From: Blastobasis lacticolella
Lineage: Eukaryota; Arthropoda; Insecta; Lepidoptera; Blastobasidae
Direction: 5' to 3'
Assembly: GCA_905147135.1 (NCBI GenBank)
Contig: LR990052.1
Coordinates: forward strand, 16,306,200-16,370,199
Length of the DNA stretch: 64,000 bases
In this document: positions 42,742-54,190 of the stretch, piece after piece
How positions within the stretch are numbered: the first letter of the stretch is position 1
Layout of the letters: the number at the start of each line of letters is the position of its first letter
Translations under genes and position numbers: made by a program
The notes under the pieces: generated by a model
What the model was told of the DNA's origin: nothing
The model's database searches: none
Seen by the model: the letters and a program-made list of their open reading frames with translations, nothing else

Positions 42742-43149
42742 AAAACTGCGGAAGGCCGCTCTACGACGCACACTGATTTACTGCGAGCTACGGCCCCGGC
42801 AAGGTTGTGCAAGTTACAGGCTTGGGGAGGTTTTAAGGGTGAATTGAAGAGGTAAATGGTATTGAAATTGCCAGAAGTGGCTTCAAATGGCTTTACACAA
42901 ACCCACCCACCACAATAATGTAGGATGTGTCCAGAGGCCCTATTTTTAAACCGCTCGCTTTGAGTTGAACGGCATCTAATTTTGATTTTCGGCCTGATAA
43001 ATACAACATTTTTCGTATTTTAATTACAACACCAAAAGCAAACGGTCCAAAAATAAAAACACTGATTTGTATTTCACTACGGGTATATTATTTTTACACC
43101 CCGGACCAAGTTTACTTAAACTCAAAAGTTTTACTTAAACTCTAAACAT
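42742..43149. other. No recognisable gene
   Basis: Nothing was recognised. The 87-codon minus-strand frame at 42549-42812 covers the duplicated block and has no domain that I know. Confidence 0.4.
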
Positions 43150-43345
43150 TTTCTAAACTACAAAACTGATTTTAATAAAACAAAGCTAAGAACCATCTCG
43201 ATAAAACTTGACTTCAAATAGAGAAATCCGCATCCAAATCGGCCCAATTATTCGCGGGAGCTACGAAACTATAAACAGACACACAAGGCCGCAGATACAC
43301 CTCAAACTTAACCCCAGTTTTTTCGTCGGCGGTTAAAACCAACTC
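43150..43345 (+). mobile_element. Family H repeat
   Basis: It contains AAGCTAAGAACCATCTCGAT, AAATCCGCATCCAAATCGGC, TTCGCGGGAGCTACGAAACT, AAACAGACACACAAGG and TTTTTTCGTCGGCGGTTAAA. This is the most complete copy here and matches 29245-29480 block for block. Confidence 0.65.
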
Positions 43346-43614
43346 GCGTCCTCCCAAGCCTTAAGCAGCAGGCCTAAACAACGCTGCTATTCGTAGAGGC
43401 TCATTGTTCAAACGGTAATGGGTCACCGCGTAAGAAGTAGGCCAATCCTCGCGAGGAGTAATCGGGATGAGACAACGGAATGGTTTAAGGATGGAGAGAA
43501 CATGATGTGTTTGGATGTGTGTTTGGGAGAAACAGTGGCGTTGTAATTAGATTCGATGTCTGGCGGGAGTTGTGGGGTAATTTTGAGGTTGGTTGCATGG
43601 TTTTCTATATCTCG

Positions 43615-43655
43615 AGCAGATCCACCTGATGAGAAGCGCTACCTATCGCCCGTGA
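43615..43655 (+). repeat. Family G repeat fragment
   Basis: GAGCAGATCCACCTGATGAG then AAGCGCTACCTATCGCCCGT. Confidence 0.45.
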
Positions 43656-43979
43656 CTACTACGGTACGTTCATATACTCAGATTTCATGTAGGAAAAACG
43701 TGCGTTGTCACTGTGAATATATGGGATGATTAATGATTCATGCACATGCATAATTGCGAAGCTAACTTGTCCTTCATATTGGAACACAACCACAGAATAT
43801 ATACTATTTGACACAACAATACAAACATTGTTTGACACAACTATGCAAAACAAGTTTCTTGGCTAAAGAACTGTGCTAACCATCAGCAGACTAATCGAGT
43901 CTTACCACCGTAAAATACCACAACACTAAACCATACCACACACAAATCACCAGTTTCAGATCGTTCGTTTTTTTTTATG
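43656..43979. other. No recognisable gene; short direct repeat
   Basis: TTTGACACAACAATACAAAC at 43808 and TTTGACACAACTATGCAAAA at 43832 are direct repeats about 24 bp apart. Otherwise nothing was seen. Confidence 0.4.
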
Positions 43980-44180
43980 TCATACAGTAGGCAAACAGGC
44001 AAGCGGGCCACCTGATGGAAAGTGGTCACCACTGCCTATAGACATTAGCAACACCAAGTGTATCGCCAATGCGTTGCCCACCTCTGTAGCACGTTGCTCT
44101 GGCAGCAAAACGGACAAATGCCCCTCCACTGCCAAAGCCACGGTTCCCCAAATCCCCACCCCATGGAGCACTGGAGACCA
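43980..44180 (+). mobile_element. Family G repeat, longest copy
   Basis: CATACAGTAGGCAAACAGGC, AAGCGGGCCACCTGATGGAA, AGTGGTCACCACTGCCTATA, then ATTAGCAACACCAAG and GCCAATGCGTTGCCCACCTC, ending near CACTGGAGACC. The two long minus-strand frames across it (106 and 166 codons, 43980-44526) exist because the repeat lacks stops on that strand. I do not call them genes. Confidence 0.7.
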
Positions 44181-44813
44181 AAATATGGTATAAAATAACC
44201 ACGTAAGAACGAGTTTTAAACCCAGTAATGAATGCGCATTTAATAAAGACGCACAATAGACGCCTGAAAGCCGAACTGCCTTCATAATACATGCATCCAC
44301 TTAACCTATTTTTCGGTGAAAACGTCACCGCTTTTCGCTCAGCGAGTTTGAATGTAGAAAGTGCTCGTTTGAGGCTTGGAGGCGACGAAAAAATGCTTAT
44401 GCAAAGTGTTATTATTTTTTTTCTGAGCGGAAACTGAGGCGGCGGATGAGGATGGCAAGGGTGGGAGCTCAGTGTGGGCGGTTTAACTTGAATAGGCTTG
44501 ATTAGTGTTATATTTTCATTACACAATTTTTTTATAATACGTTCATAAGCTAAGAATAGCTTGTCGATAGAAAATCAGTCAAGTCAGAAGGCAAAAGTCA
44601 TTACTATTAGATATTACAGTACGGTAAGTACATTAAATTAATGACTTGAAGTCGCTTATCTTTATACCGAGCAAAGTACAAAATACGTAATTGCATACAA
44701 AAATATGTGCATACTACATTAAAATTTACTATTCTCTGAATTTCGTAATTTACTCAATGAGGCCTAGTGCTAAGTTAAACGAACACCTCATCGTTATTTG
44801 TTTTATTTCAACA
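44181..44813. other. No recognisable gene
   Basis: A GC-richer part lies at 44300-44480, with the rest AT-rich. The 166-codon minus-strand frame (44026-44526), the longest in the window, covers the GC-richer part. It has no recognisable domain, and nearly a third of it is Family G repeat. Confidence 0.35.
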
Positions 44814-45020
44814 ACTAGCTCATTCCCCGCGACTTAGTTTGCGTGAAATTCGGTTACTATGTTCTGGACCCGTTCCCGTCCGAACTTATAGCCTATTTTG
44901 CTCGCTAATAATGTAGCTTTCTAAAAGTCAAACATTTTTTTAAATCGGTTGAGTGGATTTTGAGTTAACCCTTTACAAACAAACGATAAAACATTTTCTC
45001 TTTATAATATCAGTATAGAT
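44814..45020 (+). mobile_element. Family F2 repeat
   Basis: It begins ACTAGCTCATTCCCCGCGAC and TTAGTTTGCGTG, has AATAATGTAGCTTTCTAAAA and TTTAAATCGGTTGAGTGG, and ends TCTTTATAATATCAGTATAG. It looks complete. Confidence 0.7.
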
Positions 45021-45746
45021 AAAACATGCAACTAGACCATAAAAAACGGCAACCGCTAACAAAAGCGCCCCACCACCGGAAGCGGATCTTCCCTAAGATC
45101 GGATCCGGCGGAAGTGGGTCAGGACCGGATTTGGCCGCGCGGTTATTGCGAGCGATTTAAATAAAAGCCTGCAAAGTTTGGTGTACATCGCAGTCTTTGT
45201 GTATGACGGACTTTTGGTAGTATGTGGGGAGCCATCAATGGTGTGGCACCACGCGTGGAGATTGACAGAAATTGGAAGATCGGTCAAGATGAAGTGAACG
45301 ACAAATTTACAAAGGCATAAATAAAGTCACACTCAAAATTTTTATTGATATAGACATTAAATATATCTTTCAATCTTAAAAGGAAGGAGGTAGGTAGTAG
45401 GAAGGAAACACACAGTGACACATTGGCCGCCTCAGGGCGTAGGCGTAGGTAATACAGAGTGGCCATTTAGATCGGTCAGTATGGGCGAGTCTGAAACTAT
45501 AAGATACAAAGATCTGTTCTAAGGAACTATGTCATTGATTTTAGTGACAAGAAAAACTGCACACATGGATTAAAAAAACTACTATGCTACTACTACTGCT
45601 TACGAGACAAATTATTTTTTTCCAAATTATCCAAATAGAAATAATGTAAGTTTTATTTTTCAATACGTCTGGGTGAGATTTTTGAACTTCAACAACAACT
45701 GTTCTTGTGACTGTTCAACTGAACAACGACTGTTCAACTGAACAAT
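45021..45746. other. No recognisable gene
   Basis: This is mixed to AT-rich sequence. The GGAAGCGGATCTTCC-rich patch at 45075-45130 has no repeat match in the window. Confidence 0.4.
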
Positions 45747-45775
45747 GTCGGTAGCCGATTGGCACATCGTGACGA
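45747..45775 (+). repeat. Short dispersed repeat (diverged)
   Basis: GTCGGTAGCCGATTGGCACA then TCGTGACG, as at 28848 and 36393. Confidence 0.45.
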
Positions 45776-45789
45776 TATAGGTATTTATT

Positions 45790-46043
45790 ATGACGACCTG
45801 AGTGGTTCAATAGTCAACATGCCACGCAAGAGGTCCCGGGTTCGATTCCCGGCCGGGCAGAAATTGAAATGATGAATTTTAATTTCTGTTACGGGTCTGG
45901 GTGTTCTATGTATAATAAGTATGTATTTAAAAAAAAAAGTATTTAAGTAGTATATCAGTTATCTAGCACCCATAGTACAAGCTTTGCTTAGTTTGGGGCT
46001 AGATGGCGCTGTGTGAATTTGTCCACGAATATTTATATTTATT
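45790..46043 (+). mobile_element. Family B tRNA-derived SINE, near-intact copy
   Basis: It is almost identical to 30146-30402 over the body. The head lacks about 12 bp between the A and B boxes (AACATGCC joined to ACGCAAGAGG). GGTTCGATTCC is intact. An A run of nine at 45930 is expanded. It ends ATTTATATTTATTTCC. Confidence 0.88.
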
Positions 46044-46584
46044 TCCCGATAAAATAAATTCTGTCATATAACGATGAAAATTCAAATAAATACACAGATC
46101 CCATTAAAATTACAGTTTGGTTTAAAATTAATATTCCCGCGTAATCTGAATATCGAATACTCATAATTAGCAATCAAATAATTCGCTTTGACATAAATAT
46201 CTAGAATGAACACGAAAATGTTATTAATCCGATTGTAGTTACGAGATATCAATGTTTAATTAACTAGGTACCTACTATTCGGCGTCTCTATGCGATATTT
46301 CATAATTGGTTTTGCATTTGCTGCGGGAAATTGGACCTTCAAACCACATATTCCTAACAATAATGCTGGCATGGTTAGATTTACATAATAGTGATAATGC
46401 ACCTGTGATTTAGCATTTCTGTTTCAATTTACAATTACAATTTACAAAATATCTCCAATGCTCATTGCTACAACAAAATGCAGCTACAAATATCTTTCAG
46501 AATCACGGGAGATGAATATTCATTGATTCATTGTTTTTGGAGGGAAATCCGGAGGCATAATGGCGCCCTTCGCCCATTGTCTTA
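46044..46584. other. No recognisable gene
   Basis: This is AT-rich. Nothing was recognised. Confidence 0.4.
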
Positions 46585-46638
46585 CAGGTACGCACTCCCC
46601 AGGTTTTATTCAGGTACGCACGCCCCAGGTTTTATTCG
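46585..46638 (+). repeat. Tandem duplication, 27-bp unit, two copies
   Basis: AGGTACGCACTCCCCAGGTT at 46585 and AGGTACGCACGCCCCAGGTT at 46612, each followed by TTATTC. One substitution in 26 positions. Confidence 0.92.
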
Positions 46639-46953
46639 GTGCAATAATAGAAATTTCATGTAAATAATGCGAATGCTTCGTTTCATCGAGATGTAAAGGG
46701 CTTGGATGTTTCCGTTGTTTTGTGAAATCTTTTGTTTGAGCCAACGATTAATTTTCGCTGGAATTTATAATGATATCATTACCGATTTAGAAATGGGTCG
46801 GAGCTGGGGCTTTCAGGTGAACGTTCCGATTGTTGTTGGAAATGGAATGGTATTTCCTTATTGTCTAGCATCTATTGATTATGTAAATGAATTAAACATA
46901 AAAGTATGAATCAGTATCAAGACAATATTTTTTTTTGTTAGCGTCATTACTTC

Positions 46954-47095
46954 ATCAGCATCATCATCTGATATGATGATGCTGATATGATGATCCGTCT
47001 GAACGGAAGACGCGCACTGCTGGAAATAGGCCTCCCCCAGAGATCTCCACAAAGGCCAGACTTGTGCCTTCCACCTCACACACTGCAACTTCATT
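46954..47095 (-). mobile_element. RTE-type LINE 3' fragment with hairpin tail
   Basis: Plus-strand AGACGCGCACTGCTGGAAAT, AGGCCTCCCCCAGAGATCTC and CACAAAGGCCAGACTTGTGC match 11467-11525. The tail has turned into a hairpin: ATCAGCATCATCAT at 46954-46967 and ATGATGATGCTGAT at 46973-46986 are exact reverse complements around a 5-nt loop. Confidence 0.82.
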
Positions 47096-48017
47096 CATTT
47101 ATGGTTAACAGAATAAGGTTGTTAAGCTGTTCCCTTGTTTAAAATTGCTCAATTCGTTGTAAATAATTAGGTCACCTTTTTTAAAAAGAAAAGGGATTTT
47201 CAAAAGAAGTCCACCTATTTACAAAAGGAACGAGCAATACCAAACGAGCTCTCATTAAGAAGTACAATCACTTACCGCCCCGTTTCCCAACAAACACCAT
47301 TAAAAACAAAGTTGATCAATAAGAAATCAGTTACGGAACTGTTTCGCATAATCCCCGGATAAATACTAAATAGATCGGGAACCGATCCGGGGAAAACATT
47401 TTCGGGGAAATTGGGTAAAGGCCCTTTTCTTTGGCAGAATGCTTCAGAGCTCGCAATCAAAGGAATCGGGTAAAGAAGCGCCGATGGCCCTTAGAGCTCG
47501 TTCCGAGTTTCGGACGACTTTTTACTGGACCCTTTGCGCGGTGTAGGGAGAGGAGTAGGGTCACTGATTGGGCTAAAGTTCTAGGTGGGTATGTGAGCTG
47601 AGTTGAGAGTAGTCGTGTCGTCATTATCATCATCCTAGTGGACTATCACGACTTCTGTCAGGTACCGCTAGGAGAGTTTTGAATTAGATTAGATAGAGAG
47701 GATTTTATATCCATCATAAATAATGGTACCGCAATTCCACAAATGGTCTTGGTTCAGTCAGTTATATTTGTTTACAACCTAAATCTTTGATCAACAAAGT
47801 AATGGTTCTTGTGCTCTGTAATAAATTATGTACAATAACAGTTCCATAATGAAAAGTGAACGTACAAAATACAAAGTAAAAAGTACAAAGTAAATAATTA
47901 TTTAGGTACCTATTGAGTAAGTGGACATACTTTAATTAAGAAATAACAGGTTGTAGTAGGAAATAAAGTGATTCCGACTTAAAGTGGCATCAGGATTTCA
48001 TTACAATTTGTTTCCCT
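47096..48017. other. No recognisable gene
   Basis: This is mixed sequence. Frames here are short and unsupported. Confidence 0.4.
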
Positions 48018-48078
48018 ATTGTCTATAGGCAGTGGTAACCACTTTCCATCAGATGTCCCGTCTGTTTGCCTACTGTAC
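48018..48078 (-). repeat. Family G repeat fragment
   Basis: GTCTATAGGCAGTGGTAACC, ACTTTCCATCAGATGTCCCG and TCTGTTTGCCTACTGTAC are the inverted equivalent of 43983-44040. Confidence 0.7.
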
Positions 48079-48149
48079 AACACACCTATAAACCCCCCAC
48101 AACGCGTCACAAAATTCTCCTCTCCACGAACATTGTCACAATCTCCACC

Positions 48150-48390
48150 GTGTGTACCTCCACTACGCCGGCGCGGATCGCCAGCCGGCCTACTGGCGAC
48201 AATTTACGACGCACGCTGACGCCGTCTAATTCTAGCCTCTCATTATTCGAGGCTAAACGCGCGCCTATATTCACTTAGAGGGGCGATTTTTTACCCCGGC
48301 CCGGGTCTTCTGCCTATTTACGAGCTCCTTTTGTCTGTTTCCCGAGTTTCCCGCCATTTCTCGACTTTCCCGCGCCCCAGTTAGAGGCGG
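48150..48390. promoter_or_regulatory. GC-rich island with two E2F-type sites
   Basis: The segment is GC- and CpG-rich against the local background. TTTCCCGCC (48347-48355) and TTTCCCGCGCC (48366-48376) fit the E2F consensus TTTSSCGC and are 19 bp apart. TCGCCAG and CTGGCGA at 48178-48199 form a small hairpin. I see no TATA box and no supported exon. It could be a CpG promoter or an unrelated GC patch. Confidence 0.3.
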
Positions 48391-49177
48391 GATGGTGTTT
48401 TCACTTGTCTTTTTCTGGACAATCGTATGATGTTAGGATTTGGGAATAAGGGAGTTGTTGATTGCATGTATTATATCATTGACCTATGTTTCATCGAGAT
48501 GATAGAGTAGAAGGAGTGATAACGATAACTAAGGTTCATTATAACGCCAACCGTTTCGGCGCAGCCATCTTGGCCAGATGCTTAATTCGCAGCTGAACAT
48601 AGGCCTTCCCCGTGCCTTTCACACCGATCGGCTCTGTACCTAATAAGAGGGTAACCAATTTAAAAAAATGGGTCTCTTTCAGGCCGTAATAGTAGAACAG
48701 TAATGTAGTGATTTTGAATATATCCTTTATTTTTAGTAAAAATGCACATCACACAGAAGCTTCATCATTCAAAGAACAAAGCAGTACACTGTCTATACCT
48801 GAGCTTTAGATAATTATAATTAGCTATATAGACAAACCAATTTAAAGGTAAACACTGAAAGGTCGCCGGCCGTTCGCGACACTCCGGCGCCAACTGCGCT
48901 ATCAAAGTTTGACATTTCCCACCGTACACTGAACCGTGACACCAAAAACTGCTGCAACAGTCGAAACGAGGGCATAGCATACAAACATGTCGCATTTTAA
49001 TCCTCTTTTTTTACAACTGTTTGTTAAAGTCTCAACGATAAGTGTTTAATTGTTGGCTTAGTCTCGCAATGCTGTAAGAATGCAATAGTTTTTGATGATT
49101 ACGGAACTTTTAACTGAAATCTACGTAACTTGAGAATTTTACGTTTTTTTTCGTAAAACGGCGAATTATACACTACT
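48391..49177. other. No recognisable gene
   Basis: This is mixed to AT-rich. The 76-codon minus-strand frame at 48765-48995 has no recognisable domain. Confidence 0.4.
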
Positions 49178-49190
49178 ACATAGGAATATA

Positions 49191-49352
49191 ATAGAAGCGA
49201 TAGATTGACATCGCCGAGTCGGATGCGAGAGCCAATGGCTTACGACGCGAGGATGCCCAAGACCGGGCGAAATGAAGGAGAATGAGTCGGAAAACGGACC
49301 CTGGCATAGACCGGGACTGACCGCTCGGATGATGATGATGATGATGATAACA
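49191..49352 (+). mobile_element. 5'-truncated RTE-type LINE insertion with 13-bp target-site duplication
   Basis: ACATAGGAATATA at 49178-49190 and 49353-49365 is exact. The body matches 14299-14469, from AAGCGATAGATTGACATCGC to a (GAT)n tail. Compared with 14290 the frame carries two Trp-to-stop changes (TAG near 49200, TGA near 49274), so it decayed before or after insertion. Confidence 0.93.
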
Positions 49353-49365
49353 ACATAGGAATATA

Positions 49366-50805
49366 CTTTAGTCATTTAACTGACAATCATTCATGCAACT
49401 ATAGGTAGATACTCATTCATAATCTCATTAGGAAATATATCTAGCTGGATGTTCGCATACTTTTTCTACACAAATGATTAAGTAACACGAAAATGGTTTA
49501 GATATGATATCGTTTTATATGTAATAAAATCTCTTTTATTCTATTAGCAACACTTGCACATTCAAACTTCAATGAACCAAACCCCAAATACAGTCAGATA
49601 AATTAGCTTACAATCAGATAGATACATAGCTGCAACTTGGCAGCCGGTTTCAATTGTGAGCCAACTTAACTTCCTACTTAGTTACCAATTGGAAACACTG
49701 TAAGCCCGTAGTTACCGTTCTTGCTTTGCCATTATTCGGGCCACATTTGGCGTATTACGCCACGGTTGTAGGGGAGGTATTAAGCACATTCTACTTGGCC
49801 ACACAGCTGCATAATACGGTACTCTAGACGCTGATTATCCCAGGGTAAGCATTCCGAAAACTAATAATCTGGTCCGTGATTTATGGGCTCATAGTTGAGA
49901 TAATTGTTGAGAATCAGAGATGGAATTTGGAGATCTGGCGGAATCCGAATGGGTTACGGTTGCCCGCGCATAGTTTTCGACCGAGATTATTGTGTACTCG
50001 TGCGTTGTTGTTACATTGTATTGTATTGTAACTAACCTATTGCGAAGTAAAAGCTTATGTGGAAGAGGGTAGAAGGGATACTTTTCTCGTGACCGCCCGG
50101 CGTACCGGGATCTGTGCCAAAATTGATGCGAAGCATCTTTCGTTCACGTTTAAATTGATAATTCAGAAAAAATACTCTAATATCTCTCTGTTAACATAAT
50201 TTGCACATAACATAGTTAGGATACGTTCACCATTTACCTATTAAAAGAATTACTCATAGAATCCATTGGTCAGTTAAAATGATTTGCTTATCCAATAACA
50301 AAATTAGAACCAAAGTCGTTTTCATTGCATGCAAAATATTCCAGAAAATAATCAATAAAAACCACAACCCGCACAAAAATATCAACCACCGACCTCATAA
50401 CTAATTGAATTATCCTCCATCAAACTTCGCACACCAACACAATCCCAAAGCTAATTCTAAACTCTGGCATTGCGTAAGGCTCTCGCATTATTCAGTTGTA
50501 GGGAAACGGTGACCCGTGGAAATGCCACTATCTGACCCAGTTCGCTGATTCGTGCTCGCATTTTTGAGGGGCCATTGTTCTAAAAGGCCTTTTGGAACGA
50601 AATGAGTCCAGGTTTGTTTTGGCTTACTAGATTCCGAGCGCGGCATTGGCTGCGTGGGAAAGTATCAGCCACAGGACGTCAACGTGACGTTAGTTTTATT
50701 TGGTTGTGTAGTTTTGCTTAAAAGATTAATTAAACATCCGAAGTTCTGTCCATTATATATTCATATAGATAAATGCAATAATAATAACTTACTTTGAATT
50801 TATTT
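49366..50805. other. No recognisable gene
   Basis: This is AT-rich with a CpG-containing patch at 50480-50690. I see no repeat family or credible exon. Confidence 0.4.
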
Positions 50806-50925
50806 ATTTATAAACTCTTTATTGTACATTTACAGGACAGCTAAACAGACATAACAAGATTACGAAAGTACAAAGACGGTCTTATCGCCAATAGCGATCT
50901 CTTCCAGATAACCATTTACCAATAA
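50806..50925 (-). mobile_element. CR1/Jockey-type LINE 3' UTR fragment
   Basis: TTTATTTATTTATAAACTCT, TTATTGTACATTTACAGGAC and CGGTCTTATCGCCAATAGCG match 15528-15640. This is a very short 5'-truncated copy with no coding sequence. Confidence 0.8.
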
Positions 50926-51618
50926 ATGAGCATGAATCTTTTACTAATTTATTTATTTTTATATCACGGACGCGAGCTGTATAAAAACTTTCATAACTTG
51001 ACTCTATAGCTGTATATAATAAAATTAATTGTTTTCAAAAGAATATTTTCTTAAGGATTAACCTATGTGAGAATTAGCATTGCTATCCGACGAGGCAGCT
51101 AGCTTTCTGGCCACCAGTCCGTGGGACAGCGGTGTGGATAATTTTTTTAATATATAATATTTTTTTATTATTTGTTCTTAAGGTCTTTGTAAATAATCTG
51201 TAGCTAAATACATTACCGGTGACCGTTTCACCAGAAATCAAACTTAAAACGTTGGAAACAAAACTTACATAAATAATATTGTTTGTTTGTCCACATTGTC
51301 TGACCCACTTATTAGGTTCGTGCGACCGAGCCACATTTTTCGTTGGGCCATTCTCTCTATTTTATGGTCCATGCTTGAATTGGATATTTCTGGCTCAAAA
51401 TGCTTACAGGAATTTGGGCGGTGATGTTTGCACTGTTTTGTCATATTATAATAATAAATAATTAATTATAGTTTTATCAGAACAATACAGATCGGCCAAA
51501 GAAAAAACGGATGGGGTGGTCTGAAAGGAGTGAGTATCGCGATGACCAGTAATAGACTTAAATAAAAGAGGGAGACATAGTATGCCAAACTTATCCAGTG
51601 GGATAATATTATAAGATG
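50926..51618. other. No recognisable gene
   Basis: This is AT-rich. Overlapping frames of 60-83 codons at 51083-51461 are unsupported. Confidence 0.4.
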
Positions 51619-51894
51619 GTCGTGTGGTGTCCGGCAGAGTAGAGTAGCACCAACCCCCTTACACTCGTGGGGTCGTGACACAAGGCGACTAATGTTTTCG
51701 AAACAAAAGATCTAGAGTCCCCGTAGACTGGAAAATGGACAGCAGGTTTTTCCATTGTGATATTTATAACACTGCTTTCTCCAACCCGCTTGCCAAGTGT
51801 GAAGATTAAAGCAATAACCTCCCCTTTCGTGGGATAGGCCCTAAGTCCTGCAGTGGACTGTTTTGGGCTGTGACGATGTTGACGATTATGATGA
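51619..51894 (+). mobile_element. Family A short interspersed repeat
   Basis: It begins GTCGTGTGGTGTCCGGCAGA and contains CACCAACCCCCTTACACTCG, GCGACTAATGTTTTCGAAAC, CCAACCCGCTTGCCAAGTGT and CCTAAGTCCTGCAGTGGACT. It ends in a degenerate GACGATGTTGACGATTATGA tail. Confidence 0.85.
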
Positions 51895-52744
51895 GGCAGA
51901 AGAAAACTAAAAAATAAATTGTACTAAAACTAATACGAAAACTAGTAAATAGTTTATTTAGAAGAATAATTTGTACTATCTCTTTAATTTTCTCGTGTAC
52001 AATAAATTGTTAAATAAGAAAACCTATCCAATTAAATCGCCTTTTGTACACCCTACCGAGTGTGATCCAAAATCTAACGTCCCACCCAACTAAGATAATA
52101 ATTTAATACACAAAATCAGTGCTCCCATATATAGGTCTCATATTACTCAGATAACTTAGATTTGAATACACAATACACTTCGTGGCACCAAACTAACGGT
52201 ACAATGGAAGCGCGGTTGCAAAGTCTGCCAACATCCCCTAGGAATCCGGATTAGCCACTGTTTGTTACTTGATCTGATTGTTTAGAATTGGGAATCTGCT
52301 CGTGCATTGTTACTAGTTCTTTGTCGGTGAAGAGAAGTGGGAGGATTGTTTCCGGGGTAATGCTGGTGGCTTATCTAAAATGCTAGGATGCCAGATTAAA
52401 GTGTTCTGGTTAATATTGTACCTATATTTATGCACGATATCAGAATCTGCTTAATTCGAACTGTGTTTGGGATTTTATGCATTTTCATCACAGATCAGGG
52501 GGGATCGCTGTGCGATCTCGAATTCGACATGTTCTTAAGCCTCAAATTTGTATTAAAACGTCATTGAAATTTATCTTCGACAATACACGATATTTCAATG
52601 TCATTATTAATGGAGATTTGTGGCTAGAAAAACATTCGCGATGTCACTGCGCGAGAATTAGGCCCCTGAATTTCATTTATCATCCAGTAAGAATTTACTA
52701 GTGGTTTGTGTATTCTAAATCTATAAAGACTCATCATCTTGGCG
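51895..52744. other. No recognisable gene
   Basis: This is AT-rich. The 74-codon frame at 52477-52701 has no recognisable domain. Confidence 0.4.
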
Positions 52745-52975
52745 TTAATGTCCCGGTTGTGCTCTCACGCACGAGGGCCCGGGGTCCGCCGTGACCATGA
52801 TCCAGGATTTGGCAGGTCAGGTAATTACAGTGGAGCGACTGCCATCTGACCTCCATGACCCTGCTACCAGGGGAACCTGACCAGATTGGATCATGGTTAC
52901 ACATCCAGTCGCCTGAATGTGCAGGTTTCATCACGATGTTTTCGCTCACCGTAAGAGCATCGGTTAGTATTCAAC
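52745..52975 (-). mobile_element. Family C SINE, head missing
   Basis: TAATGTCCCGGTTGTGCTCT, CGTGACCATGATCCAGGATT, TGGAGCGACTGCCATCTGAC, CCTGACCAGATTGGATCATG and TCAGTATTCAACTA-like sequence match 24611-24866 and 16630-16700. The tRNA-like head that follows at 16730 is absent here. Frames at 52734-53070 are repeat-derived. Confidence 0.75.
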
Positions 52976-53544
52976 TAATGTATGTAAATCTATCAAGACT
53001 ATTAACACATATATGCATAGATCACGGAAGAAGCTTTCTCCGATCACGCCGCACTATGAAAAGCTCCTAACACATTTCAGAATCAAAATCTCAGCTAAAA
53101 GGAAGTCTGAACGGGGGGAGATAAGAAAATTCAATTGGATTCTTCAATTGAACAGCGAACTTTCTTAATAGCGATCCAGTATGCACATAAATTTGTCCGT
53201 CTGTACGTTGGCACTGAAACTTGTGAGGAGTGGGGTGAGGGGGTATGTTATAGCTCTGAGATTGATCACTTTGTTGGGTGGATATCAAATATACAAGAAC
53301 GCAGCTTTTATTTATGGTTGGAATCCCGGAACCTTGAGTGTGGATTGGTATCGCTGCCCGCCGCCTTATACAAATGTCGCTAAACAAAATGAGGGCGATT
53401 TTTGTTGAGGTGTAGGTATATTTTTGAAATCACAATTTTAGTTATAGGAGCCATTGACAACAACTGGAAACTAACATTTTGTCGCTCTGCGGTTGCCAGT
53501 CTGAGTGTACCTGCGCGGGCCGTCGTTGTTTAAAATCTCAGTAT
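52976..53544. other. No recognisable gene
   Basis: Frames on both strands at 53091-53408 mirror each other. None has a domain I recognise. Confidence 0.35.
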
Positions 53545-53600
53545 GTCCATGGTTATCATTTACCATCAGCTGACCTGCTTGTTCGTTTGACTCCTTCTTT
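53545..53600 (-). repeat. Family G repeat fragment
   Basis: TTACCATCAGCTGACCTGCT then TGTTCGTTTGACTCC is an inverted, diverged CAGGTCAGCTGATGG core. Confidence 0.45.
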
Positions 53601-53960
53601 TATAAAATTAATTAAAAAAACCTTCAAAGCTTCCGTTCCCAATGCTGATATTTTATAAGGCACTCCCTTAAAAACTCTGGCAGCCGGCATTCCGTTGTTA
53701 AGTAATCAGCATTGGCAACGGTCTCACGGCACGATATTGGCGTTTCATTGTATCGCAATGCATTCGATTCGAAAATAACAGTAACTCAGCTAGAACGGCT
53801 TTATTTCGCTGCGGAATTGGAACTTTTCAATCTGAGCGTTTGAAGTAGAGAGGTGGAGTTTGTGCTCCTTATTTATCAAATAGTTTGGCAAAGTCTTGCG
53901 AGGAAATTAAAATGGCATATGATTTACAAATACCGCAGTCGGTTTTGAGTATTCGATGAA

Positions 53961-54190
53961 GCCGTGTGGTGTCCGGCAGAGTAGAACATCACCAACCCCT
54001 TAAACGCGTGGGTGTAATACGAGGCGACTACTGGTTTCGAGGCCTAAGATCTAGAGTCTCCCTAGAATGGAGAATGGGCAGCAGCGTTTTCCATTATATT
54101 TATAACACTGCGATCATGGCACTAACCTCCTCTTCCGTGGGAGAGGCCCTTAGTTCTGCAGTGGACTGTTATGGGCTGAGACTACTATTT
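53961..54190 (+). mobile_element. Family A short interspersed repeat, internally deleted
   Basis: GCCGTGTGGTGTCCGGCAGA and CACCAACCCCTTAAACGCGT start it, and CTTAGTTCTGCAGTGGACTG then TTATGGGCTGAGACT ends it. The CTCCAACCCGCCTGCC block between ATAACACTGCGATC and CACTAACCTCC is lost, and the (GAT)n tail is degraded. The 88-codon frame here is repeat-derived. Confidence 0.82.

Noticed and set aside
44026..44526. Longest open frame in the window (166 codons, minus strand)
   Set aside because: About 30% of it is Family G repeat. A second long frame overlaps it on the same strand, and no domain, start context or splice site supports it.
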